Source: Planctomycetota bacterium (lineage in GTDB: Bacteria; Planctomycetota; UBA1135; UBA2386). Taken from it: a stretch of 60,600 nt of DNA. Made by a program: the position numbers and the translations under genes. The DNA is taken from contig VGZG01000012.1 of NCBI GenBank assembly GCA_016872675.1, positions 1 to 60,600 on the forward strand, written 5' to 3'. Under the pieces are notes generated by a model. That model searched no databases and was not told where the DNA came from. It saw only the letters and a list, made by a program, of their open reading frames with translations. Below, piece after piece: positions 19,602 to 28,871 of this stretch. Position 1 is the stretch's first letter; every line of letters starts with the position of its first letter.

Positions 19602-20390
19602 GTGACGCTCGCTGACGCACCGCTGGTCCTCGGCCCGCACCGCTTCTCCTCGCGCCTGTTCCTGGGCACGGGCAAGTACCCGTCGATGGAGTCGATGGTG
19701 GAGTCGCTCGCCGTGTCTGGCACGCAGTGCGTGACCGTCGCCGTCCGCCGCATGCAACTCGGCGTGCCGGCTGGCAAGACGCTGCTCGACTACCTACCGC
19801 GCGACAAGTACGTGCTGCTGCCGAACACCGCCGGCTGCTTCGACGCCGACCACGCCGTCCGCACCGCGCGCCTGGGCCGCGAACTCGGCATGGGCGACCT
19901 CGTCAAGCTCGAGGTGCTCGGCGACCCGCAGACGCTGCTGCCCGACCCGATCGGCACGCTCGAGGCGGCGAAGGTCCTCGTCAAGGAGGGCTTCGTCGTG
20001 CTGTGCTACACCAGCGACGATCCGGTGCTCGCCAAGCGCCTCGAGGACGCCGGCGTGACCTCGGTGATGCCGGCCGGCGCGCCGATCGGCAGCGGCCAGG
20101 GCATCCTCAACCCCAACAACATCCGCATCATCCTCGAGCGGGCGACCGTGCCGATCATCGTCGACGCCGGCGTCGGCACGGCGAGCGACGTCGCGGTCGC
20201 GTTCGAACTCGGCGCCCACGGCGTGTTGCTCAACACCGGCGTCGCGTCGGCGAAGGACCCGGTGCGCATGGCGCGAGCGATGAAGGCGGCGGCCGAGGCC
20301 GGCCGCGACGCGTTCCTCGCCGGCCGCATCGGCAAGAAGCTCTACGCCACGGCCTCGTCGCCGACGGCCGGCGTGATCGCCGGGGAGTAG
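19602..20390 (+). CDS. thiG: Thiazole synthase ThiG
   Basis: 262 residues from a GTG at 19602, close to the usual 256 or so; a longer frame from a TTG at 19542 overlaps thiS and adds atypical residues. ThiG condenses deoxyxylulose-5-phosphate, dehydroglycine and ThiS thiocarboxylate into the thiamine thiazole. Signatures are [14 protein letters not shown], the Schiff-base lysine in LVKLEVLGD, the phosphate-binding [11 protein letters not shown] and [10 protein letters not shown], then [19 protein letters not shown]-barrel enzyme of the cytoplasm. It is followed by the CPBP gene after 3 bases. Confidence 0.95.
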   Translation: MTLADAPLVLGPHRFSSRLFLGTGKYPSMESMVESLAVSGTQCVTVAVRRMQLGVPAGKTLLDYLPRDKYVLLPNTAGCFDADHAVRTARLGRELGMGDLVKLEVLGDPQTLLPDPIGTLEAAKVLVKEGFVVLCYTSDDPVLAKRLEDAGVTSVMPAGAPIGSGQGILNPNNIRIILERATVPIIVDAGVGTASDVAVAFELGAHGVLLNTGVASAKDPVRMARAMKAAAEAGRDAFLAGRIGKKLYATASSPTAGVIAGE

Positions 20391-20393
20391 CGC

Positions 20394-21086
20394 ATGCCCG
20401 CGCCGGGCCTGCTCGGGCTGCGCTTCGTCTGCGGCCTGTTCGCGCTCGCCGTCGGCGCGCCGCTGGTCCAGGACCTGCTGTGGCAGCGCGGGTGCTTCGC
20501 CGCCGACGCTGGCGGCCGCATCGAGGCGAGCATGGTCGGCTGGGTGGTGGCGTGCGTCGGCGTCGCCGCGTTCGCCGGCTGGCAGCCGAGCGGTCTGCCG
20601 CTGCGGCCGGCGCGGCCGTGGCGCACGCTCGGACTTTACGCCGCGCTGGCGCTGCCGTGGTGGGCGCTGTTCGTCGCCTACGCGCGCGGCCTCGCCGCCG
20701 CCGGCATGCCCGCAGTGGCGCAGCCGCAGTTGCTCTACCTCGCCGGCGCCGACTTCGGCCGGCCGATGACGTGGTTGTTCGTGGCCGGCGTCGCCATCGC
20801 CGCGCCGATCGCCGAGGAAGTGGTCTTTCGCGGCTACCTGCTGCCGGCGCTGCGCCCCGCGCTCGGCCCGACCGGCGCGGTCGCGGCGACCGCGGCGGCG
20901 TTCGGGTTCGTCCACCCGCTGCCGCTCGCGCTGCCCGCCGCGCTGCTCGGCGCCGGCTTTGGTTGGCTGGCGCAGCGCGCCGGCAGTCTGCTGCCGGCGA
21001 TCGTCGCGCACGCCGCGCACAACGCCGTGACTGTCGTGGTCACCGTCGCATGGCCAGCGACGCTCGACTATCTGTATCCGCGATGA
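20394..21086 (+). CDS. CPBP-family intramembrane metalloprotease
   Basis: 230 residues with several hydrophobic helices. The CAAX-protease/bacteriocin-processing motifs are all present: APIAEEVVFRGYLL (EExxxR), the FGFVH box, and the C-terminal AHAAHNAVT. The family cleaves substrates within the inner membrane; the substrate is unknown here. GGGGAG precedes the ATG. It starts 3 bases after thiG and overlaps the next gene by ATGA, so all appear to be one operon. Confidence 0.9.
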   Translation: MPAPGLLGLRFVCGLFALAVGAPLVQDLLWQRGCFAADAGGRIEASMVGWVVACVGVAAFAGWQPSGLPLRPARPWRTLGLYAALALPWWALFVAYARGLAAAGMPAVAQPQLLYLAGADFGRPMTWLFVAGVAIAAPIAEEVVFRGYLLPALRPALGPTGAVAATAAAFGFVHPLPLALPAALLGAGFGWLAQRAGSLLPAIVAHAAHNAVTVVVTVAWPATLDYLYPR

Positions 21087-21646
21087 TCCCCGAGATGCGC
21101 GAGTTCACAGTCCACCCGGACATGGTCGGTCGGCTCAAACGCCGCGGCGACGCGATGGTCGCCGACAATGCGGTCGTTGTTGGCGACGTGCGCCTCGGCC
21201 GCGACGTCGGCATCTGGTTCGGCGTGTCGATTCGCGGCGACGACAGCTGGATCGAGATCGGCGACGACAGCAACGTGCAGGACAACACCTGTGTGCACGT
21301 CGACGTCGGTTGCCCGCTGCGCATCGGCAAGGGCGTGACGATCGGCCACGGCGCGCTCGTGCACGGCGTCGAGATTGGCGACTATGCGCTGATCGGCATG
21401 GGCAGCATCGTGCTCGCGGGCGCGCGCATCGGTGAGTTCTCGCTGATCGGCGCCGGCGCGCTGGTCAAGGAGAACGCCGTCATCCCGCCGCGCTCGGTCG
21501 TGCTGGGCATGCCCGGCAAGGTCGTCCGCCAGGTCACCGACGAGGAAATCGAAGGCCTGCGCTGGCGGGCGCGGCACTATGTCCAACGCGCTCGCAGCTA
21601 CCTCGCGCCGGCCGATCGGCGGGCCGACGACGACGGCGCCGCCTGA
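21083..21646 (+). CDS. Gamma carbonic anhydrase-like left-handed beta-helix protein
   Basis: 187 residues of hexapeptide repeats (positions about 25-145) forming a trimeric left-handed beta helix. The gamma-class features are SIRGDDSWIEIGDDSNVQDN, the histidine-bearing CVHVD, and IGHGALVHGVEIGDYALIGM, where the two histidines with the former would bind a metal. The C-terminal helix is present. It could be a carbonic anhydrase or a related metal-independent homologue (YrdA/PaaY type). It overlaps the protease gene by four bases. Confidence 0.87.
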   Translation: MIPEMREFTVHPDMVGRLKRRGDAMVADNAVVVGDVRLGRDVGIWFGVSIRGDDSWIEIGDDSNVQDNTCVHVDVGCPLRIGKGVTIGHGALVHGVEIGDYALIGMGSIVLAGARIGEFSLIGAGALVKENAVIPPRSVVLGMPGKVVRQVTDEEIEGLRWRARHYVQRARSYLAPADRRADDDGAA

Positions 21647-21794
21647 GGTCAAGGCGCGATGGCATGGGTATTCCGTCCAGCGTTCGGCTTATGTCAGCGC
21701 GGCGTAATGCTGTCGCCGCAGCAGCGCGCGGGTTGGCGTGCTAGTCTTTGCACACCGCATTGCCCTAGTGCCAGCCGCGCCACACCCAGACGTC

Positions 21795-24005
21795 ATGCAT
21801 CTGTCGCTACGCACGCTTTGCTTGATCGCCGTCGGAATCGCCGCCGCCTGTGCGCGCCACGAAGGCAACTCGTCGCCCGCCGCGCTCGTCGGCGAACGCC
21901 CCATCTTCGAGACGCGCGTCGAGGTCGCGACCGGCTCCAGTTTGCACGCTGACTACGTCGTCGACGACTTCGACGACGACGGCAAGCTCGACATGGCTGT
22001 CTGCAGCATGTCCGGCGAACTGCGCGTGCTGGTCGGCAACGGCGCGACGTTCACGCTCGGCCAATCCGAGCAACTCGGCGGCCTGCCGGTGTGGATGGCT
22101 GGCGGCGACTTCGACGGCGACGGCGACACCGACCTCGTGATCGTTCGCCGCGACGCGAACAGCACCGAGCTCTGGCGCAACGACGGCCAGGCGACCTTCG
22201 CGCTCAGCGCGGCCGTGCCACACGGCGCCGGCGCGCTGTCGGTGGTGGCGGGCGACTTCGACGCCGATGGCAAGCTCGACATCGCCGTGTCCCGTCCCCT
22301 CGCGCCCGAGATCCTCTTCTGTCGCGGCGACGGCCTCGGCAGCTTCCTCGGGGTCGAGTCGATCGCGCTGCCCGCGCCGAGCGGCGGCCAGGCGTTCCAT
22401 CTCGCCGCCGGCGACGCGACGCGCGACGGCACGGTCGATCTCGTCGTCAGCGATCCCGTGCTCTCGCGCCTCGTGATCTACGAGGGCGCCCCCGGCGGCA
22501 ACTTCGGCACGCTGATCCGCCAGGTTGCGTTGCCCGTCGCCGCCGGCGCGGTCGCCTTCGGCGACCTGAGCGGCGACGGTCTGGACGACATGGCGGTCGC
22601 GGCCTTCGACGCCGACCGGTATGTGGTCATCACGTCGCTGCCGACGCCCGGCGGCGCCAGTTACCAATCGTTCGACGTGGTGGTGACCGCGAAGCCGTCC
22701 CTCGCGACGATCGCCGACGTCACGGGCGATGGCCGCGCCGACCTGGTTGGTTGCCTCGCCTACAACGCGACGATGTTCGTCGCCCCGCAGCTGCCGGGCG
22801 GCGGCGTCGGCGCGCAGTTCCAACTCGACGCCAGCGGCATGCCGCTGCGGCCGTTCGTCGGCGACATCGACGGCCAGGGCCGCACGGCCCTGTTCGCGCT
22901 CAGCGGCGGCGGCGATCGCGTCAATGTCTGGCTGGCGAAGCCGACCGGCGCGCTGACCGGCGCGCGCAACTACGCCACCGGCCTCGAGGGCGCCTTCTGG
23001 CTCGACGGTGGCGACTTCGACGGCGACGGCGACGTCGAGGTCGTGACTGGCAGCGACGGCGACGACGAACTGAAGGTGATGGGCCGCGACGCCGCGGGCG
23101 GCCTCGTCGTCGAGGCCACGATCGCAATTGGCGTCGGCGTCTACCAGGTCGAAGCCGTCGACCTCGATGCCGATGGCCGGCTCGACTTTGTCTGCGCGGT
23201 CGCCGGCGGCCTCGCGCTGGTCCGCAACGCCTCGACGGCCGGCAGCTATGCCTTCGGGCTGAGCGCCGGCCTGCCGCAGGTGATCCCCGGCGGCCAGCGG
23301 CCGTTCGGCATTGCCGTCGCCGACGTCGACGGTCAGCCTGGCCTCGACATCGTCATCGCCGACCATCTCGGCGACGACCTGGTGCTGCTCTCCGGGTCGG
23401 CCGCGCCGTTCAACTTCGGCGCGCCGATTGTGATCCCGGTCGGCGGCGCGCCGATCGACGTCGCTGCCGCTGACTTCGACGGCGATGGCGCGCTCGAACT
23501 CGCCGTCTCGCGCAGCAGCCTCAGCGACATCCTGGTGCTGCGCCGCGCCGGCGCCGAGTGGGCTGCGTTGCCGCCGGTCGAAGTTGGCGAGTCGCCGAAC
23601 TACCTCGTCGTCGCCGATTTCAACCGCGACGGCCGTACTGACCTCGTTGTCAGCAATGCCAACTCCGACAGCGTCTCGGTGCTGTTCGGCACCGCGGTGG
23701 GGTTCGTCCGCCAGGACTTCCCCGCCGGCAGCGCGCCGACGGCGCTGCTGGCCCACGACCTGACGCAGGACGGCGCGCCCGACATCTTGGTTGCTTCGCT
23801 ACAGAGCGGCGACTTCCGCGTGATGGTAGGCGACGGCTTCGGTAGCTTCCCGCTGCTGCCGACGTTCCCCGGCACGCTCGGCGCCTCCGACGCCGTGCTG
23901 CAGGACATGGACGGCGACGGCCGGTCCGAACTGCTCATCACCAGCCTGATCACCAACCGGGTGTCGCTGGTGAAGAACGTGTCGGTGCCGTTCATCAACG
24001 ACTGA
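21795..24005 (+). CDS. Secreted VCBS/FG-GAP repeat lipoprotein
   Basis: 736 residues. The signal peptide MHLSLRTLCLIAVGIAAAC ends at a lipobox-like cysteine. The rest is built from about a dozen FG-GAP/VCBS-type repeats, each with a Ca-binding loop like DDFDDDGKLDMAV, GDFDGDGDTDLVI, GDFDADGKLDIAV, ADFNRDGRTDLVV and QDMDGDGRSELLI. Such repeats fold as seven-bladed propellers; this protein could hold one or two. The role is probably surface adhesion or binding. A longer frame from 21738 is unlikely because the signal begins at 21795. Not linked to an obvious partner. Confidence 0.85.
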   Translation: MHLSLRTLCLIAVGIAAACARHEGNSSPAALVGERPIFETRVEVATGSSLHADYVVDDFDDDGKLDMAVCSMSGELRVLVGNGATFTLGQSEQLGGLPVWMAGGDFDGDGDTDLVIVRRDANSTELWRNDGQATFALSAAVPHGAGALSVVAGDFDADGKLDIAVSRPLAPEILFCRGDGLGSFLGVESIALPAPSGGQAFHLAAGDATRDGTVDLVVSDPVLSRLVIYEGAPGGNFGTLIRQVALPVAAGAVAFGDLSGDGLDDMAVAAFDADRYVVITSLPTPGGASYQSFDVVVTAKPSLATIADVTGDGRADLVGCLAYNATMFVAPQLPGGGVGAQFQLDASGMPLRPFVGDIDGQGRTALFALSGGGDRVNVWLAKPTGALTGARNYATGLEGAFWLDGGDFDGDGDVEVVTGSDGDDELKVMGRDAAGGLVVEATIAIGVGVYQVEAVDLDADGRLDFVCAVAGGLALVRNASTAGSYAFGLSAGLPQVIPGGQRPFGIAVADVDGQPGLDIVIADHLGDDLVLLSGSAAPFNFGAPIVIPVGGAPIDVAAADFDGDGALELAVSRSSLSDILVLRRAGAEWAALPPVEVGESPNYLVVADFNRDGRTDLVVSNANSDSVSVLFGTAVGFVRQDFPAGSAPTALLAHDLTQDGAPDILVASLQSGDFRVMVGDGFGSFPLLPTFPGTLGASDAVLQDMDGDGRSELLITSLITNRVSLVKNVSVPFIND

Positions 24006-24031
24006 CCGACCGTCCCGACCCGGAGCCCCGC

Positions 24032-24982
24032 GTGAGCGACAACTTGATGGGGGTGATCCTTGCCGCCGGCAAGGGCACCCGGATGCGCCCGTTCTCCGAG
24101 CACTGGCCCAAGCCAGTATTGCCGGTGCTGGGCAAGCCGCTGATGGCCTACCAGCTGGAGATGATGGCTGCGATGGGCATCCGCAAGGTCGTGGTCGTCA
24201 TCGGCCACCTCGGGCACGAGGTCGTGCGCGTGCTCGGCGACGGCAGCCGGTGGGGCGTGTCGATCCAATACGTCGAGCAGGAGGAGATGCTCGGCATCGC
24301 GCACGCCGTCTCGCGGCTCGAGAGCCACATCGACCGGCCGTTCTTCCTGTTCCTCGGCGACATCTTCTTCGTCACCGAGAACCTGAAGCACATGCTCGAC
24401 CGCTTCCGCGCCGGCAACCTCGGCGGCGTGCTGGCGTGCAAGCGCGAGCCGAGCCTAGACGCGATCAAGCGCAACTTCGTCGTGCACACCGACAGCGCTG
24501 GCGTGGTGAACCGGGTGGTCGAGAAGCCGCGCTTCCCGCGCACCGACCTCAAGGGCTGCGGCATCTACCTGTTCAACCAGTCGTTCTTCGACGCCGTGCG
24601 CCGCACGCCGCGCACCGCGATGCGCAACGAGTACGAGATCACCGACTCGATCCAGATCTTCCTCGATGACGGCTACAAGGTAGAGGCCGCCGAGGTCGTC
24701 AAGGCGGACATGAACGTCAGCTACCCGGCCGACCTGCTCGACCTCAACCTGCTGCTGCTGCAGCAGAGCGGCAAAGACGGCTGGGTCGCGCCCGACGTCC
24801 AGCTCGGCAAGGGCAGCACGCTCGCGCGCAGCGTCGCGATGGCCGGGGCGGAGGTCGGCGCTGGCTGCGCGCTGACGGAATGCCTGCTGTTCCCGGGCGC
24901 CAAGGTGCCATCGGGACGGGTGCGACGGCGGTCGATCTTCACGGCGGACGCGGAGATCCGCTGCGCGCCCGAAGAGGGCTGA
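24032..24982 (+). CDS. Sugar-1-phosphate nucleotidyltransferase
   Basis: 316 residues from a GTG start with GGAG upstream. The nucleotidyltransferase signature GVILAAGKGTRMRPFSE (7-23) with PKPVLPVLGKPLMAYQ is clear, as are FLGDIFFV (Mg-binding Asp) and a VVEKP block. The C-terminal 60 residues (VAPDVQLGKGSTLARSV) form a short hexapeptide helix. The enzyme belongs to the RmlA/GalU/mannose-1-P guanylyltransferase group and makes an activated sugar for glycans or lipid carriers; exact substrate unknown. It follows the VCBS gene by 26 bases on the same strand. Confidence 0.87.
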   Translation: MSDNLMGVILAAGKGTRMRPFSEHWPKPVLPVLGKPLMAYQLEMMAAMGIRKVVVVIGHLGHEVVRVLGDGSRWGVSIQYVEQEEMLGIAHAVSRLESHIDRPFFLFLGDIFFVTENLKHMLDRFRAGNLGGVLACKREPSLDAIKRNFVVHTDSAGVVNRVVEKPRFPRTDLKGCGIYLFNQSFFDAVRRTPRTAMRNEYEITDSIQIFLDDGYKVEAAEVVKADMNVSYPADLLDLNLLLLQQSGKDGWVAPDVQLGKGSTLARSVAMAGAEVGAGCALTECLLFPGAKVPSGRVRRRSIFTADAEIRCAPEEG

Positions 24983-24996
24983 GTATCGTCCGCGGC

Positions 24997-26643
24997 ATGC
25001 TCGCCGCGTTCTGTGCCGTCGCCGTCGTGGTCTGCGCAGCATTCGCCACGGGTCAGCAGAAGCCGCCACCCACCGGGGCCATCGTCGTGCGGGGCGTGTC
25101 CGTGCATACCGGCACCAGCGACCCGTGGCACGGCAACCTGGAGGCCCGCCACGGTCGTTTCGAGCCCGCTGGCTCGGTGCATCCGGCACACCATGGCGCC
25201 GCCACGTTCGACCTACCGGGTGCGTTCGTGGCGCCGGGCCTCATCGACGCCCACGGCCACTTGCTCGGGCTCGGTGGTCTGCTCGACGAGGCCGATCTGG
25301 TCGGCGCCACCTCGTACCAGGAAGTGATCGCCCGCGCGGTTGCCAAGGCCACCACGCTGCCCAAGGGCAGTTGGGTCATCGGTCGCGGATGGGACCAGAA
25401 CGACTGGCCGGAGAAGGCGATGCCGTCGCACGACGCGCTGTCGGCCGCCGTGCCGGACCATCCCGTGTGGCTCGTGCGCGTCGACGGCCACGCCGGCCTC
25501 GCCAACGCCGCGGCGATGGCGCGCGCGGGCATCACCAAGGACAGCGCCGTTGGCCCGGGCGGCGAGATCCAACGCGACGCGGCCGGCGCGCCGACCGGCG
25601 TGCTCGTCGATGACGCGATGGCGCTCGTCGTCGTGCCGCCGTTGACCGACGAGCAGCTGCGCGAGCGGCTGCTCGCCGCGCACGACGCCTGCCTGCGTGT
25701 CGGGCTCGTCGGCGTGCACGACGCCGGCGTCGACGCGCGCACGCTGGCGGCGATGGTGGGGCTGCACCGCGAGGGCCGCTGGCTGCTGCGCGTGTACGTG
25801 ATGCTCGACCCGAACGAGAAGGAGCTGATCGCGCGCGGCCCGTGGCAGACCGGCGACGGCGTCATCGTCGTGCGCGCGGTCAAGGCCTACGCCGACGGCG
25901 CGCTCGGCTCGCGCGGCGCCGTGCTGTTCGAGCCGTACGCTGACCGCAAGGGCTGGAAGGGCCTGATGCTGATGCCCAAGGCGGCGATCGCCGAGTTGGC
26001 GCAGCGCTGCGCCGAAGCCGGTATGCAGCTGTGTATGCACGCGATCGGCGACGCCGCCAACAGGACCGTGCTCGATGCGTATGCGGCGGTGAAGGTCGAC
26101 GGCGGCATCGCGCCGCTGCGTTTCCGCGTCGAGCACGCGCAGGTGATCGCCGAGGACGACTTCGCCCGCTTCGCGCAGCTCGGGGTGCTACCGTCGATGC
26201 AGCCGACGCACCTGACCTCCGACATGCCGTGGGCGGCCGAGCGGCTCGGGCCCGAGCGCGTGGCGCGCGCCTATGCCTGGCGGCGCTTCCACGCCCTGGG
26301 TGTCGTGGTGCCCTTCGGCAGCGACTTCCCGGTCGAATCCGTCGATCCGAGGAAGGGGCTGTTCGCCGCCGTCACCACGCGGGGTGACGGCGGCGGTCCG
26401 CCCGAGGGCTACCGACCCGACCAGAAGCTGTCGCGCGAGCAGGCGATCCGTGGCTTCACGCGGCACGCGGCGCACGCGATGTTCGCCGAACGCGACCTCG
26501 GCACGATCGCGCGCGGCAAACGCGCCGACTTCACCGTGTTCGACCGCGACCTGCTCACTTGCGCCGAGGATGACCTCCTGCAAGCCAAGGTGCTGCTGAC
26601 GGTGATCGGTGGGCAGGTGGCCTACGACGGCCGCGACCGGTAG
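24997..26643 (+). CDS. Exported amidohydrolase, YtcJ-like
   Basis: 548 residues. Residues 1-22 form a signal peptide (AAFCAVAVVVCAAFATGQQ). The amidohydrolase-3 family metal centre is visible: HGH in GLIDAHGHLLGLG, the carbamylatable lysine in VRAVKAYADGALGSRGA, MHAIGDAANR, RVEHAQVI and the final GSDFPV aspartate. The family hydrolyses amide or formyl bonds of small heterocycles; substrate unknown. The chosen ATG at 24997 starts the signal peptide; the upstream frame is unlikely. It is followed by larE after 12 bases. Confidence 0.87.
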   Translation: MLAAFCAVAVVVCAAFATGQQKPPPTGAIVVRGVSVHTGTSDPWHGNLEARHGRFEPAGSVHPAHHGAATFDLPGAFVAPGLIDAHGHLLGLGGLLDEADLVGATSYQEVIARAVAKATTLPKGSWVIGRGWDQNDWPEKAMPSHDALSAAVPDHPVWLVRVDGHAGLANAAAMARAGITKDSAVGPGGEIQRDAAGAPTGVLVDDAMALVVVPPLTDEQLRERLLAAHDACLRVGLVGVHDAGVDARTLAAMVGLHREGRWLLRVYVMLDPNEKELIARGPWQTGDGVIVVRAVKAYADGALGSRGAVLFEPYADRKGWKGLMLMPKAAIAELAQRCAEAGMQLCMHAIGDAANRTVLDAYAAVKVDGGIAPLRFRVEHAQVIAEDDFARFAQLGVLPSMQPTHLTSDMPWAAERLGPERVARAYAWRRFHALGVVVPFGSDFPVESVDPRKGLFAAVTTRGDGGGPPEGYRPDQKLSREQAIRGFTRHAAHAMFAERDLGTIARGKRADFTVFDRDLLTCAEDDLLQAKVLLTVIGGQVAYDGRDR

Positions 26644-26655
26644 AACGGGCGCGCG

Positions 26656-27495
26656 ATGATGCCCGCTACTGCCGGCCTTCCGTACGAGCAGAAGCTCGCC
26701 ACGCTGCGCGCGTCGCTGTGCGGGCTGCCGGGCGCCGTCGTCGCGTTCTCCGGTGGCGTCGATTCGAGCGCGCTGCTGGCGGCGTGCGTCGAGGCGCTCG
26801 GCGCGCGTGTCGTCGCGGTGACGGCCGACTCGCCGTCGCTGCCGCGCGCCGAACTCGCCGAGGCCACGGAACTGGCGCAGCGGATCGGCGCGCGCCACGT
26901 CGTGCTGCCGACGCACGAACTCGACCGCGCCGAGTACCGGGCCAACGCCGGGGATCGCTGCTACTTCTGCAAGAAGGAGCTGTTCGTCACGGTGGCCGCG
27001 CGGCGCGCCGAGATTGCGCCGCCGGAGTGGCGCGTCGTGTACGGCGCCATCACCGACGACCTCGGCGACCATCGGCCCGGCCAGCGCGCCGCCGCCGAAC
27101 ACGGCGTGCTGGCGCCGCTCGTCGACGCTGGCATGGGCAAGGACGACGTGCGGCGCTACAGCCGCGAGCGCGGCCTGCCGACCGCCGACAAGCCGAGCTT
27201 CGCCTGCCTGTCGTCGCGCGTGCCGCACGGCACGCCGATCGACGCCGCGGTGTTGCAGCGCATTGAGCTGGCCGAGGCGGCGCTGCGCGCGCACGGCTTC
27301 CGGCAGTTCCGCGTGCGCCATCACGGTCCGGTGGCGCGCATCGAGGTCGGCCCCGACGAGATGGCGCGCGCGTTCGAACTCCGCGAGGCGATCGGCAAGG
27401 CGCTGCAGGCCACGGGCTACGTCTTCGTCGCCCTCGACGTCTTCGGCTACCGCCACGGCGCGCTCAACGCGCTGCTCGCCCACGAAGGAACCTGA
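26656..27495 (+). CDS. larE: LarE-type ATP-dependent sacrificial sulfur transferase
   Basis: 279 residues. LarE provides sulfur for the nickel-pincer nucleotide cofactor used by lactate racemase and relatives. The adenylating PP-loop SGGVDSS is at 32-38, ADSPS near 57, and RCYFCKKELF at 101-110. The sacrificial cysteine is in KPSFACLSSRVPHG (Cys184), as in the single-cysteine LarE class. It ends with RIEVGPDE and a short helical region. LarB, LarC and a LarA-like enzyme are not in this window. The ATG at 26656 is followed by another at 26659. The stop overlaps the next start. Confidence 0.87.
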   Translation: MMPATAGLPYEQKLATLRASLCGLPGAVVAFSGGVDSSALLAACVEALGARVVAVTADSPSLPRAELAEATELAQRIGARHVVLPTHELDRAEYRANAGDRCYFCKKELFVTVAARRAEIAPPEWRVVYGAITDDLGDHRPGQRAAAEHGVLAPLVDAGMGKDDVRRYSRERGLPTADKPSFACLSSRVPHGTPIDAAVLQRIELAEAALRAHGFRQFRVRHHGPVARIEVGPDEMARAFELREAIGKALQATGYVFVALDVFGYRHGALNALLAHEGT

Positions 27496-28844
27496 TGCTG
27501 ACGCTCCGCCGTCTCGTGCCCGCGCTGCTGTGCGCCGGCGTCCTCGCTGCCCAGGCCGACACCATCACCGTGGCGCGCGTCCGCGAGGCGGTCGAATGGC
27601 TCGCGGCCGACGAACGCGGCGGCCGCGACACCGGCAGCCCGGAGCTCGTCGTCGCCGGCGAGTGGCTCGCCGAGCGCTTCGCCAAGGCAGGGCTCGCCAA
27701 GGCGGTCGAAGGCTCGTGGTACCACGAGTTCCCGATGAACGGCTGGTCGTTCGACGCGGCGGCGGCGACGGCGACGCTGACGCGGCGCATCGGCGACAAG
27801 GCGGTCGAGTTCGCGCTCGCGCCGGGCAAGGACGTGCGGCAGTGGACCGTCGCCGACGCCGATGCTGGCTCCGACGAGGCCTGCACCGTCGCGCTGTTCG
27901 ACGACGAGGTGCTGCAGCGGCTGCTGCTAGCTGGTTCGGCGCGCCGACCGATCTTCTGCGAGGTCGAGGAGACGCATCCGTTCTGGCGGTTGGCGGCCGG
28001 CCCGCGGCAGATGCTCGGCCAGCGCCGGCAGGCCTCGCGCCCGTTGTTCCTGGTGCGCAAGGGCGTGCTGCCGGAGGGCGCCGCGAGCGAGAACGCGCAG
28101 TGGTCGGCGACCTGGAAGACGGCCGCCGCGACTCAGTCGCCGATGGCGCAGCGCAACGTCGTCGCCGTGCTGCCGGGCACGAGCAAGAAGGACGAGTACG
28201 TCGTGGTCAGCGCCCACTACGACCACGTCGGCACGGGCCGCGCCGTCGACGGCGACGCCATCTACAACGGCGCCGACGACGACGCGACGGGCACGACGGC
28301 GGTGCTGCTGCTCGCCGAGGCGCTGGCCAAGGCCGGGCCGCTGCCGCGCAGCGTCGTTTTCGTCTGCTTCACCGCTGAGGAGCGCGGCCTGCTGGGCAGC
28401 AAGGCCTTCTGCGAGCAGCCACCGTTCCCGCTCGCCAAGGTCGTCGCCAACGTCAACCTGGAGATGCTCGGCCGGCCCGAGCAAGGCAAGGAAGGCAAGG
28501 CGTGGGTGACCGGCGCCGACCTGTCGGACTTCGCGGCCCTCGCGGCCGCGGCGCTGCACAAGGGCGGCGTCGAGCTCGTCGAGTTCCCGATGGCGAGCCG
28601 GCTGTTCGCTGCCAGCGACAACTGGTCGTTCGCCAAGGCCGGCGTGGTCGCGCACTCGATCAGCGCCGGTTCGCTGCACGCCGACTACCACCAGCCCGGT
28701 GACGAGGCCGACAAGATCGACTTCGCGCACATGACCAAGGTCGTCGGGGCGATCTACGCCTTCGTCGTCGACCTGGCGTCGCGCGAGCAGGCGCCGCAGT
28801 GGAACGACGCCGGCAAGAAGCGCATCGCACCGCGCGGGCGGTGA
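27495..28844 (+). CDS. Secreted M28 zinc peptidase
   Basis: 449 residues, signal peptide MLTLRRLVPALLCAGVLAAQ. Probable zinc ligands are all visible: His241 in SAHYDHVG, Asp261 in NGADDDATG, Glu295/Glu296 in TAEERGLLGS (catalytic base and ligand), Glu323 in NLEMLGR, and a late His in HADYHQPGDEADK. The first 200 residues form an insertion typical of M28 aminopeptidases with a protease-associated region. The likely role is removing N-terminal amino acids from peptides outside the cytoplasm. It overlaps larE (TGATG), with no obvious functional link. Confidence 0.9.
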   Translation: MLTLRRLVPALLCAGVLAAQADTITVARVREAVEWLAADERGGRDTGSPELVVAGEWLAERFAKAGLAKAVEGSWYHEFPMNGWSFDAAAATATLTRRIGDKAVEFALAPGKDVRQWTVADADAGSDEACTVALFDDEVLQRLLLAGSARRPIFCEVEETHPFWRLAAGPRQMLGQRRQASRPLFLVRKGVLPEGAASENAQWSATWKTAAATQSPMAQRNVVAVLPGTSKKDEYVVVSAHYDHVGTGRAVDGDAIYNGADDDATGTTAVLLLAEALAKAGPLPRSVVFVCFTAEERGLLGSKAFCEQPPFPLAKVVANVNLEMLGRPEQGKEGKAWVTGADLSDFAALAAAALHKGGVELVEFPMASRLFAASDNWSFAKAGVVAHSISAGSLHADYHQPGDEADKIDFAHMTKVVGAIYAFVVDLASREQAPQWNDAGKKRIAPRGR

Positions 28845-28850
28845 GGTCGT

Positions 28851-28871
28851 CGCCGCTCAGCGCGAGCGGCG
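28851..28871. terminator. Hairpin at convergent ends of M28 and lipoprotein genes
   Basis: CGCCGCT (28851-28857) pairs perfectly with AGCGGCG (28865-28871) across a 7-base loop. It spans the stop codon of the minus gene, 7 bases beyond the plus gene's end. No T-tract. Possible bidirectional terminator. Confidence 0.3.

Noticed and set aside
21807-23756. 649-codon minus-strand frame opposite the VCBS lipoprotein
   Set aside because: Shadow caused by repeated GAC/GGC codons of the Ca-binding loops on the other strand.
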